DNA of 64,000 nt from Prostheceraeus crozeri (taxonomy: Eukaryota > Platyhelminthes > Polycladida > Euryleptidae), in NCBI GenBank assembly GCA_907163375.1, contig CAJQUW010014418.1, forward strand, positions 62,001 to 126,000. Direction: 5' to 3'. The notes under the pieces are model-generated. The model did no database searches. It saw nothing but the letters and a program-made list of their open reading frames with translations, and was not told the origin of the DNA. Numbering within the stretch: the first letter of the stretch is position 1; each line of letters starts with the position of its first letter. A program made the position numbers and the translations under genes. This document shows positions 1 through 7,918 of this stretch, piece after piece.

Positions 1-1375
1 TATTACACGAATATTTAGATATTTAGAAAAGATTGTCTGTGGAGCGAATATATATTTTTGAAAACGTCGGAATATGCCGTGCATTGAAGCTTTCTGTAAT
101 CGCACGTATTCTGCAATTTTTCGTCGTCTTGTATTCACATCTTTTAACTTTGACTGAGATGGTGGATCAATGACCGGGAACAATAGCAATTTAAGCTTAA
201 TCGAATGCACTATCTAAAATCAACATCTTCCAATTCAAGAATTACCAAAACTTTATCTGTGTACGTGAAAATGTTAAATAATTTTACTTAAAAAATTATA
301 ATGATCTTCACTCCACAAAAATTTCAAGCATATCTACTAGCTCTGGAGTTGAAGTGTCATTGAATTAAATAATCGTCATTGTCGGTATGAGTATAGGCTT
401 CAAATCGGTTCTTACACTCAAAACACTGGTGAAGACGCATGCTGGTCCATCTATATATATATCTCTCTCTCTCGTCATCTCAGGGATTTACCAATATCCT
501 CTATATCTTGATCACTTCCTCATCACTTGAACTCGAAGAAGCTACATTATCCATCCCAACATTGTTTTCTTGATCATTGTCATCGGACGGCATATCCGCC
601 TCATCATCACTTTGGTCTAATATGTGTATTTGTATGTAACCTTTGAAGAGCATTTAAAATCGCTCTCCTTGGTGCAAGCATGATGTTGGATTAAAACATT
701 TTTATAGCTTCTTAAGTGACTGACGCTATACAATCAATGCAATCGCCAGATGTTTTTTAAATTTTCAAATTGAGCAGAACCATAGAGATCAAAATCTATA
801 ATTTTTTCTACTGCATTATCTTACATACTGTCCCTTTACAAATCGCAGTTTTTCAAATTTCTAGTTCTCTCGCTCATAGGCTACGATAGCTATGTTCAAC
901 ATCTGGATAATTTTACATTATTGTGCTTTTAGAAGTGTCAGTTTTTTAAAAAATCTGTAGTTCTCTCGCTTGTAGACGATCTTTGTTTGAATGTCTTTCT
1001 TCAATCATCTGCATGTATACGCAGTTATAACAGTGGAGTAACGATGAAGGAATAATTTTTGAAAAACTCCCGATGCCAATCAGAATTTCTCAGTGAAAAG
1101 ACTCACCGGTTTTGTCCGTAACAGTGAGCAATTATGTAAAGCACGGAATAATTCAAAAGGGAAAAATGCCCGTATAGCTGATTCGTTAAAAATGGAAGGT
1201 TTTATACAATTATCTAATGTGATTTTGTTTTGACATTATATGAGCGCGTATTGCGAATTAACGAATTTGTAGGCCTGTTGAATAACATTATGGAGATCAA
1301 AAGGCTTGCCGGCATGTTCACCGTTCAATATATATATAAATTGAAAATCAAGTTTTCTCCAATCTTCCAAGTGAA
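1..1375. other. No gene recognised
   Basis: AT-rich sequence with no convincing reading frame on either strand. A short TA/CT simple repeat lies near 450-475. The last few dozen bases may be the upstream part of the Penelope-like element that becomes recognisable at 1376, but I see no motif that proves it. Confidence 0.6.
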
Positions 1376-2330
1376 GTGAAACTGAGATGTTATTTTCGAT
1401 GCGTTGATGATACCTTTCTTATTGTGCAATCACATGATGACCTTAACTTCATTATTGATAGATTCAAAGAAAACTCGATTTTAGAATTCACCTTTGACAT
1501 TGAGACGAATGGCACCTTACAATTTTTGGATGTTCTTGTCAAACGTGATGATATCCTATCATTCTCGGTTTATCAGAAAAAGGTTTCGGGTGGTACTTGC
1601 CTTGATTTCAATTCCTTCACAGCTGAGGAAACAACGCTACAAGATTTCTGTCATCAAGAGCTATATTCATAGAGTTTTGTCTTTGTGTTCAGATTGGGCA
1701 TCCTTTGATAACGAAATAGCCTAAGAACAGTTAAACAAATTTTGGTGAACAACAACTATCCTTTATCATTAGTGGATAAATATGTCAAAATCCATCTTGA
1801 CTGATTTCTCTCAAAAGAAGATAGAAAAGAAACAGTAGATCTGATCTTCTATTACCATGGACAGTTGACTTCAAGCTCTACAATCGAAGAGAAAAGACTT
1901 ACGAAGATTGTGAATGACAGTGTCAAGCCAGTATCAGAAGACAGCAAAATAAAAGTGAGAATTTATTACAAAAACTATAACTGTCATCAGCCATAAAAAC
2001 TAAATTGGATAAATCAACATCAACTGATCGTGTCGTATACCAATGTTCATGTCCGCAGAACATTTGTAACAATGCTCACTACATCGGCTATACGACAAAC
2101 CAATTGTCAGTCAGATCCAAACAACACGAGAACAATGGCTCAATCAAACAACACTCACTTGCCACACACAGCACAAAACCCAAAAGCATCATTGACTCTA
2201 TGTCTGTGCTAGCTAAATTCTCGGATATCAATGAGTTGTAGATCGCTGAAGCCATTCTAATCAAAGAAAGAAATCCCACACTAAATAAAAGAGATGTGGG
2301 ATTAACTAGACATTTAAACGTCATTTGATA
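1376..2330 (+). pseudogene. Penelope-like element, reverse transcriptase and GIY-YIG endonuclease fragment
   Basis: The first frame (1376-1672) contains FRCVDDTFLIV, the catalytic motif C of Penelope-like reverse transcriptases (usual form YVDDTF), followed by the usual LQFLDVLV segment. The second recognisable piece (2005-2330) reads VVYQCSCP then HYIGYTTNQLSVRSKQH, the GIY-YIG endonuclease of the same class with its cysteine insert, and continues to KERNPTLNKRD. Between the pieces the frame is broken by stops and shifts, and a TAG interrupts the endonuclease near 2239. Everything upstream of motif C is missing, so this is a 5'-truncated, inactive copy. A hammerhead-like motif follows within 70 bp, as expected for the terminal repeat of this class. 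Confidence 0.8.
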
Positions 2331-2390
2331 ATAGTGATATTTTTATATGCTGTAACTTATGATTTTTTAATACTTTCATAACTTCTTTAT

Positions 2391-2431
2391 ACTTGGAAAT
2401 GGACCGAGTTTTCAGGTCCGAAACGTTGTCC
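2391..2431 (+). ncRNA. Degenerate hammerhead-like ribozyme in a Penelope terminal repeat
   Basis: A stem TGGACC/GGTCC closes a 9-base loop and is followed by GAAACGTTGTC. This matches the second half of a hammerhead: the GAAA core, then a two-base-pair stem III (AC/GU) and the cleavage-site C at 2430. The first core strand reads CTTGGAAA where CUGAUGA is expected, so it is probably inactive. Hammerheads with such tiny stem III are known from Penelope-like elements, and the position just after the endonuclease fits that family. Confidence 0.5.
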
Positions 2432-2592
2432 AATAATCAACATTATATTCTAAAATGGTATTCCAACATCGCCTTCAAAGTATTAGATCACAAGGGAAAA
2501 CAATTATATAGAAAAACAGAAAGAACTTTACAAAAATGCAATAAATTGATGAATGATCAACTGTTTAACAACACTTGTAAACAAAACAATAT
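2432..2592 (+). pseudogene. Start of a second Penelope-like ORF copy (fragment)
   Basis: Downstream of the hammerhead the frame reads YRKTERTLQKCNKLMND and then FNNTCKQNNI, which resembles the N-terminal part of Penelope proteins (compare LQFLERCREAEVIPKF in the intact copy near 8180). A closely similar tail, FVNNTCKQNNI, occurs at 6210-6246. The arrangement endonuclease, terminal repeat, ORF start is the head-to-tail partial tandem typical of this class. It ends in a TA repeat at the border of a SINE. Confidence 0.45.
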
Positions 2593-2601
2593 ATATATAT
2601 A

Positions 2602-2739
2602 TCAAATCTCAACAGATGTAACCACCACGAGACATGTTTCGGCCTGTTGGGCCTCATCAGTCGCGGGTAGGTTTGAACCAGCGACTTTGGAGCCAAATGA
2701 CGTACAAGCATACCCTCTAACCACAAGGCCACCGGACCA
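2602..2739 (-). mobile_element. tRNA-derived SINE with hammerhead ribozyme, full copy
   Basis: On the minus strand a box A (TGGTTAGAGGG, 2713-2723) and a box B (GGTTCAAACC, 2671-2680) form an internal RNA polymerase III promoter. About 10 bases after box B the hammerhead core begins, so the element is only about 140 bp: a tRNA-like head plus a ribozyme, ending in GTTGAGATTTGATA and a TA run. This design recalls the short hammerhead-bearing SINE-like repeats of schistosomes (Sm-alpha). A second, 5'-truncated copy lies 94 bp away in opposite orientation. Confidence 0.75.
2621..2670 (-). ncRNA. Hammerhead ribozyme (SINE copy 1)
   Basis: The minus strand contains CTGATGA, stem II GGCC/GGCC with loop CAACA, GAAAC, loop AT, GTC: a complete hammerhead core with a two-base-pair stem III. 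Stem I is formed by CCGCGA and TCGTGG, which pair through one G-U wobble. The sister copy has CCACGA, so the only difference in this stem keeps the pairing. All invariant core bases are present, so it may still self-cleave. Confidence 0.8.
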
Positions 2740-2833
2740 TCTGTTGAGAGCGTGAATTAGCCAGGAAGGCACTGCTTTAACGCAGGCACTTGGAGGGCGG
2801 ACTGCATTCTGCAATCACTTAATCCCGCATCCA

Positions 2834-2943
2834 CGCTTGTACGTCATTTGGTTCCAAAGTCGCTGGTTCAAATCTACCCACGACTGATGAGGCCCAACAG
2901 GCCGAAACATGTCTCGTGGTGGTTACATCTGTTGAGATTTGAT
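2834..2943 (+). mobile_element. tRNA-derived SINE with hammerhead ribozyme, 5'-truncated copy
   Basis: It matches the minus-strand copy from GCTTGTACGTCATTTGG through box B (GGTTCAAATC, 2866-2875) to the end GTTGAGATTTGATA. Box A is missing, so this copy could not start its own polymerase III transcription. Together with the copy at 2602-2739 it forms an inverted pair around a 94-bp spacer in which I see nothing. Confidence 0.7.
2873..2922 (+). ncRNA. Hammerhead ribozyme (SINE copy 2)
   Basis: CTGATGA at 2884-2890, stem II GGCC/GGCC, GAAAC at 2904-2908, and GTC ending at 2913, the predicted cleavage position. Stem I pairs CCACGA with TCGTGG without mismatch. The core is canonical, with stem III only two base pairs long. 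Such hammerheads often need dimer formation or tertiary loop contacts for good activity. Confidence 0.82.
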
Positions 2944-3039
2944 AAATTTATCAATTGACATGTTACTTGTCTAAATATATAAAAGCAGTTCAACATCCTG
3001 CGCACTTCTTAACATTGAGGACTTTATAACATGCAACGT

Positions 3040-4150
3040 TCAAAGACCTGATGTGTGTGCTTGTCATTTTGTATCCTTGGACCTTGCTGAAGGTTTTGAC
3101 AAACTTTCCCATAATTGCCTTCTTAAGAAGATGCTCAAGGACGATTTGAATCCGTATTTGACTGCTTTTATCAACAATCATTTGAAAGCTAGATATCAAC
3201 GGGTCCGATGGAAACATTGCACGAGTGACATCCTTCCTGTGTTCAGTGGTGTACCTCAAGGGTCCTCGTTTGGCCCCTCTATTTTCAGTTACTTTCTAAA
3301 TCATTTATGCATTACAGACAATCGGCTTTTATCACTGACTAAATATGCTGATGATGTTTTCATGGTTGGCATAATCTGCAATGACGCTATTACAAGTCCT
3401 CTCATTCATGGCTATAATGAATTACTACTGTGGCTGAATGAAAACAAAATGGAAATCAAAGCAGAGAAATGTGCCCAAATGTTTGTGCAAATTTCAAATG
3501 CGAAGTATTTAACTGGTTTGGTTGTTCCTAACATTCCCTTAACTGACTCCATCAAAGTTATTGGCATTACAATCAGCAACAATTTTAAGTGGAATACACA
3601 TGTAGCCAAGATCACAAAGAGAGCTTCTTCCAGACTTTCTGTGTTGCGGCAATTGAGGCCATTTCTGGAAGTGCGCCATCTGATCGAGATATATTTCAAT
3701 TGTATTAGGAGTGTATTGGAATATGGAGCCCCCCTTTTTGTGAATCTTCCGAGTAGAGAAAGATATCTCATCGAACAAATACAATCCAGAGCACACAGGA
3801 TTGTGTGTGGCTCTTCTCAGTGCGCTTGTGCCCATTTCGTGCCTTTAGACTACCGCAGATGCATCTTAGGAATTCGTCTCTTTCATCGTTTAGTTGAGGA
3901 TGATTCTCATCCTCTGCATCACATGTGTCCTAGCAAAAACTCTTATTCGCAAACATTCCGTGTGCCAGTGATACGTTCATCGATTCGTGATAAATCATTC
4001 ATTGTGACTATGATACGTCTAGCCAACAACGGCTTCATTTAGTTTATTATTTTTTTCTTGTTATTGTTACTTTCATATTACTTGTCATACTTGAATATCT
4101 TTATATGTTACCTCACGATTTTCATTATTGAGGTTTTGATAAATATAAAC
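3040..4150 (+). mobile_element. Truncated LINE (CR1/Jockey-like), 3' half
   Basis: A non-LTR retrotransposon fragment: the reverse transcriptase ORF 3053-4042, a short 3' region, and a terminal AATATAAACG followed by a TTA simple repeat. The endonuclease and the first part of the reverse transcriptase are absent, which is the usual 5' truncation of LINE copies. The repeated 3' tail runs into the simple repeat in which the mariner element sits. Confidence 0.75.
3053..4042 (+). pseudogene. LINE reverse transcriptase, C-terminal two thirds
   Basis: 329 residues. In order: motif A LDLAEGFDKLSH (about residues 9-20), motif B GVPQGSSFGP (about 66-75), catalytic YADDVFMV (about 98-105), the thumb, and the conserved LINE tail with LEYGAPLF and a Cys/His-containing end. 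These copy element RNA at a nicked target in related LINEs. The frame is open to its natural stop, but the ORF starts at motif A with no upstream fingers domain or endonuclease, so it is not a functional protein. It appears related to the split LINE at 16690-51087. Confidence 0.8.
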
Positions 4151-4151
4151 G

Positions 4152-4220
<69 letters not shown>

Positions 4221-4222
4221 AT
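4151..4222. repeat. TTA, TA and TATG simple repeats
   Basis: Runs of TTA, then TA, then TATG units. They may have grown from the LINE tail. The mariner element inserted at a TA here, and the same TA/TATG repeats resume beyond its right end at 5975. Confidence 0.9.
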
Positions 4223-4223
4223 A

Positions 4224-5974
4224 CGTGGTGTGATCCAAAATGTCCCGGACTAACCTACTTGCAGATAACCTGTGATAACGAATACTACTTCAGATGTAAA
4301 TTTAGGTCTTTAAGGCATGAGAAATATGGTCGCCGAAATTTTTCCGGTCAGTTTTCTATTTTTAAAAAATATTTTTACATTTTAACATGAATTTCTGTAT
4401 TTTCTGAATTGATCGAGATCCGATTTGTCTTATTGTTATAGTTAGATTGATTTTGATTTGTACCTTATTTGACGGATATCTTTGCCATGAATATTGCACG
4501 TCTTTTGTTAATTGCTTCATGTGTTACGATATCAATCAGTGAAGTTCATTCAGCACGCATTCATAAGAAAAAAAATCCAAACGATGGTTCTTTGTTCTAT
4601 CAGTTTTCATGATTGATGTGACAAGCGTGTCTTCAGTCGAATATCGCAGTGTGATACGATACCTCCTGATCCGCGGCTTCGCTAATGGTGACATTCTAAA
4701 GGAATTAAGCCTGGCATATGGAAGCAAAGCTCCATCGAGAACTACTGCTTATTTCTGGATAAGCGAATTTAAACGCGGAAGACAATCTGTGGAGCAAGAT
4801 TTTTCAACTGTTGGTCGGCCGCAGGAGATTCCGGAAGAGAAATCGAGTCAGTGCGATGAAGTGATTACAGCACACAGAAGGATAACCATCCGTGAGTTGT
4901 CAAGAGAGTTGCGAATCAGTTATCACTCCTGTCATGACATCAATGAAAGACTTGGATATCGCAAACTGGCATCACGTTTCGTACCGAAGTTTCTGTCACT
5001 GAAATGAAAGGAGAACAGATTCTGGGCAGCACAGTCAAATTTGGATCTCCTCGAAATGCACGGAGATCAGTTTCTGAACTGCTTCCCTTCAGAGGAGAAA
5101 AACATCTTTAAGTTTGTATCTGCCTCAAAGTAAGCGAGAATCTGCAGAGTGGCGAAAATCAGGCGAGTCTGCCCCTTTGAAAATGCGATCCGGAACATCA
5201 CATCGCCGGTCGTTGATGCTGACGGTCTTTTGGAACGCTTCGGGAATCCAACTGGTTGACTTTGCGGATAAAGGAGTAAGATCAATAGCGATATTATTTA
5301 TTCCATCTATCTATCTGAAGAGAGGAAGAAAATAAGAAAAACCACGAACATTACTCATACCCTCTATCTTGCTTCGATTCACCTTCGCTTCATGACAAGC
5401 GCGAGACAACTAACGCAATCGGATTTCAACTATTGAGCCAAAACGAGCCATCCTCCTTATTCACCTGACTTGGCCCCAAGTGACTTCTATCTGTTTAGAT
5501 TCCTCAAAAAGCATCTTCGTGGACACCATTTTGAATCGCCAGTTGAACTGCGGGATGCAGTTACTGAGTTTTTTGATTCTTTGACACCGGAATTTTTTCA
5601 TAAAGCTTTTTGTGAATTGAGACTTCGTTGGCAAAAAGTGACGAATGTAAGCTAACGCTCATACATTGAAAAGTAAACTGTTTTTCTGAACAAAACATTT
5701 GTTTTTCCGTTATTATTATTGTCAGGTTATTAGTGATAGCTTAACTGTCAAGTTAATCTAAATATATTAATTCTAAATCGCTAGAATTTATAGGAAAATC
5801 TTGAAATTCAGACAAAAATGTTTGAAAATTTTGAAAAAATAGAAAACTGACCGGAAAAATTTCGGCAACCATATTTCTCATGCCTTAAAGACCTAAATTT
5901 ACATCTGAAGTAGTATTCGTTATCACAGGTTATCTGCAAGTAGGTTAGTCCGGGACATTTTGGATCACACCACG
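4224..5974 (+). mobile_element. Mariner-like DNA transposon with about 142-bp terminal inverted repeats
   Basis: Both ends start CGTGGTGTGATCC and the inverted repeats agree for about 142 bp (4224-4365 and 5833-5974) with one mismatch that I can see. TA flanks both ends (4222-4223 and 5975-5976), the mariner target. Terminal repeats of classic mariners are near 30 bp, so this is long. The contrast between nearly identical ends and a badly damaged transposase suggests the ends were moved or corrected recently by an enzyme supplied from elsewhere. Confidence 0.85.
4609..5655 (+). pseudogene. Mariner transposase (DD34D type), broken
   Basis: 4609-5007 matches the N-terminal helix-turn-helix region: VIRYLLIRGFANGD, YGSKAPSRTTAYFW and GRPQEIP are typical of Mos1/SETMAR-like mariners. 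5450-5655 gives the C-terminal end with HPPYSPDLAPSDFYLF, where the last Asp is the third catalytic residue, then FLKKHLRGHHF. The middle, with the first two catalytic Asp residues, is scrambled by stops and shifts between 5007 and 5450. The enzyme would cut and paste at TA sites. This copy cannot be active. Confidence 0.8.
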
Positions 5975-5980
5975 TATATA

Positions 5981-6057
<77 letters not shown>

Positions 6058-6072
6058 ATATATATATATACG
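5975..6072. repeat. TA and TATG simple repeats
   Basis: Alternating TA and TATG runs, the continuation of the tract at 4151-4222 that was split by the mariner insertion. Confidence 0.9.
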
Positions 6073-6142
6073 TAGTGGCTCAGGAGTCAAAGGGCTCTCA
6101 CGCCGTCTACTGATCCCACAAGTGTTGAGAAGAAAAGACAAA

Positions 6143-6187
6143 TGTGGTGGAGACTAGTTTCGGATTTAATCCTTTATCAATCCACTG
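6143..6187 (-). ncRNA. Degenerate hammerhead-like ribozyme
   Basis: On the minus strand: GTGGA, then TTGATAA, stem II GGAT/ATCC with loop TAA, GAAAC, loop TA, GTC, then TCCAC. Stem I (GTGGA/TCCAC), stem II and the two-base-pair stem III all pair. The first core strand reads TTGATAA instead of CTGATGA, two changes at invariant positions, so it is probably inactive. It lies on the strand opposite to the neighbouring Penelope fragment and therefore marks another element. Confidence 0.6.
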
Positions 6188-6189
6188 CA

Positions 6190-6710
6190 CTTGACACGAA
6201 AAGACACAATGTAATGTTTTGTTAACAACACATGTAAACAAAACAATATACTGTATACATATATATATATATATATATGCGGTTTTTTGTATATGCAATA
6301 TGTGTAATGCTCTCTTGAAGGAAAATGTTTGAAGGAATGCGTTGTGCATAAAGCGACGGTAACAAAAGAAGATGGCAAAGATCATTCATACATCGGTCAA
6401 ACAGAATACAGCTTCAAAACGAGATATCGCAATCAGAAAGTCTTTCACGAACATCAGATATGAAAACGAAACTGCACTGTCGAAATTTACTTGGATATTG
6501 AAGAACAACAACAAAAATTATAACATCAAATGGGAAATAATTTGTGAAACATCACCGCATAAATGTGGTACAAGAAAATGTAATCTGTGTCTGATGGAGA
6601 AATATCACATTCTAACACAAAAACCTAATAATTTAATTAGCAGAAAGTGTGAAATTTTATCTACATGTAGACATAGAAGAAAATATTTACTGTCAAGTAT
6701 TCACTGATCA
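6190..6710 (+). pseudogene. Penelope-like element fragment with GIY-YIG endonuclease end
   Basis: 6210-6246 repeats the FVNNTCKQNNI tail seen at 2560. After a TA repeat, 6310-6420 reads ECVVHKATVTKEDG then SYIGQTEYSFKTRYRN, the GIY-YIG core. 6440-6707 gives LSKFTWILKNNNKNY, KCNLCLMEKY and STCRHRRKYLL, the standard C-terminal end of many Penelope proteins. A frameshift separates the endonuclease core from its C-terminal part, and the reverse transcriptase is absent. This is an internally deleted, dead copy of a different subfamily from the intact one downstream. Confidence 0.75.
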
Positions 6711-6880
6711 GTGAAATATCATTGCCGCATTCCTCTTGCCAATTCTGTAATATGAAAACACCTCCCTATAACTTACTATGTTTATATTGCTTCTTTATTT
6801 CACGTAAACTGCACAATGAAGATCGTATGTAGCGTGAAACTCTAAGTATACTCGGAGCAGTGCAAAACAGCATTTTTTAT
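6711..6880. other. Spacer, no gene recognised
   Basis: AT-rich sequence between the Penelope endonuclease fragment and the direct-repeat unit. Nothing recognised. Confidence 0.5.
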
Positions 6881-7918
6881 ATTTAATCGATATAATAAGT
6901 TCCAAAATTGGCAGCTGATAAAAGTTGTTTTTTCTTTTGTAGTATTATCTACATATTTTTTAGCATTTGTATTTTACTTTTTACCTATCTTTTGATTACA
7001 AATGATAGGTAAAAACTAATACAAGAGAATCACAACACAAAATGGATGAATTTGCAAATAAAGACGATATTACTCGTTTAGAACAAAAGCTGGATATCTT
7101 ATCAAGTAAAATGGAAAGTCTTACGAGCATTATGCATACGATGAATAATTTCTTTATTAATACGTTTAAGTCAGAGTGGTTATCCGAAGTGCAAACAATG
7201 AAAAATGAGTTAAACACTGGAATCAAAAATGTAACTCTAGAAATGAAACAAAAATGAGATTTTCGAGAAGTTTCAGAGGATGAATGGAACAAGAAATTGC
7301 AACAAAGGAAGTTCTCGTATTATGAATTTTTCAGAAACGAATCTGTTGCGTCTATATACGAATCTGCGTTAAATGAGGCTATTCCAAAGATTCCCAAAAA
7401 ATTCTTTAAAAATACTTACCGAGGTTATTCAAACATGGAAAGAGAACTACAAAGAGAGTTGATGACTAAGGAGGTTGATCATGAAATAAAAAGATTACGC
7501 ATGACTGCTGCATTAAAATAAAGATTTTATGGATAGAATTGATAATGAAATGACTGTAAAACTAATGAGTACAACGAATACTATAAATGCAGAAGAACAG
7601 CTGAAAAAATGGAATGAAGCAATCCAAAAAGAAGCAGCATTAAGTGAGCTAATTTGGACTCGCAAGAGTCAATTTTTTCAATCTGACATTCATCTCATTC
7701 CATTGGATAGTTCTTTTAAGAATACTAGAACTTATTTTCCTTCAAATGATAGACCTAAGAGACCAACAGGAAATAGGTTTTACAGTGCAAATAATTTCTA
7801 AAGGCGTCCATTTAATCGATACACTAAGTTCCAAAATTGGCAGCTGATAAAAGTTGTTTTTTCTTTTGTAGTATTATTTACATATTTTTTGGCATTTATA
7901 TTTTACTTTTTACCTATA
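6881..7918 (+). mobile_element. Unknown unit between 108-bp direct repeats, coiled-coil coding remains
   Basis: Nearly identical direct repeats (about 6881-6988 and 7811-7918, containing AAGTTCCAAAATTGGCAG) bracket about 820 bp with coding-like plus-strand sequence. That sequence starts MDEFANKDDITRLEQKLD, a heptad-rich coiled-coil stretch, and later has basic and polar segments ending RFYSANNF. The repeat itself would encode a hydrophobic FVVLFTYFLAFIFYF stretch. The layout looks like a small retroelement with terminal repeats, possibly a fossil or a Penelope-associated unit. I do not recognise the protein. The coding part looks broken. Confidence 0.4.

Noticed and set aside
2660-2740. A true tRNA gene on the minus strand
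   Set aside because: Boxes A and B are present but the acceptor and anticodon arms do not form, and the sequence leads straight into a hammerhead; it is a SINE head.
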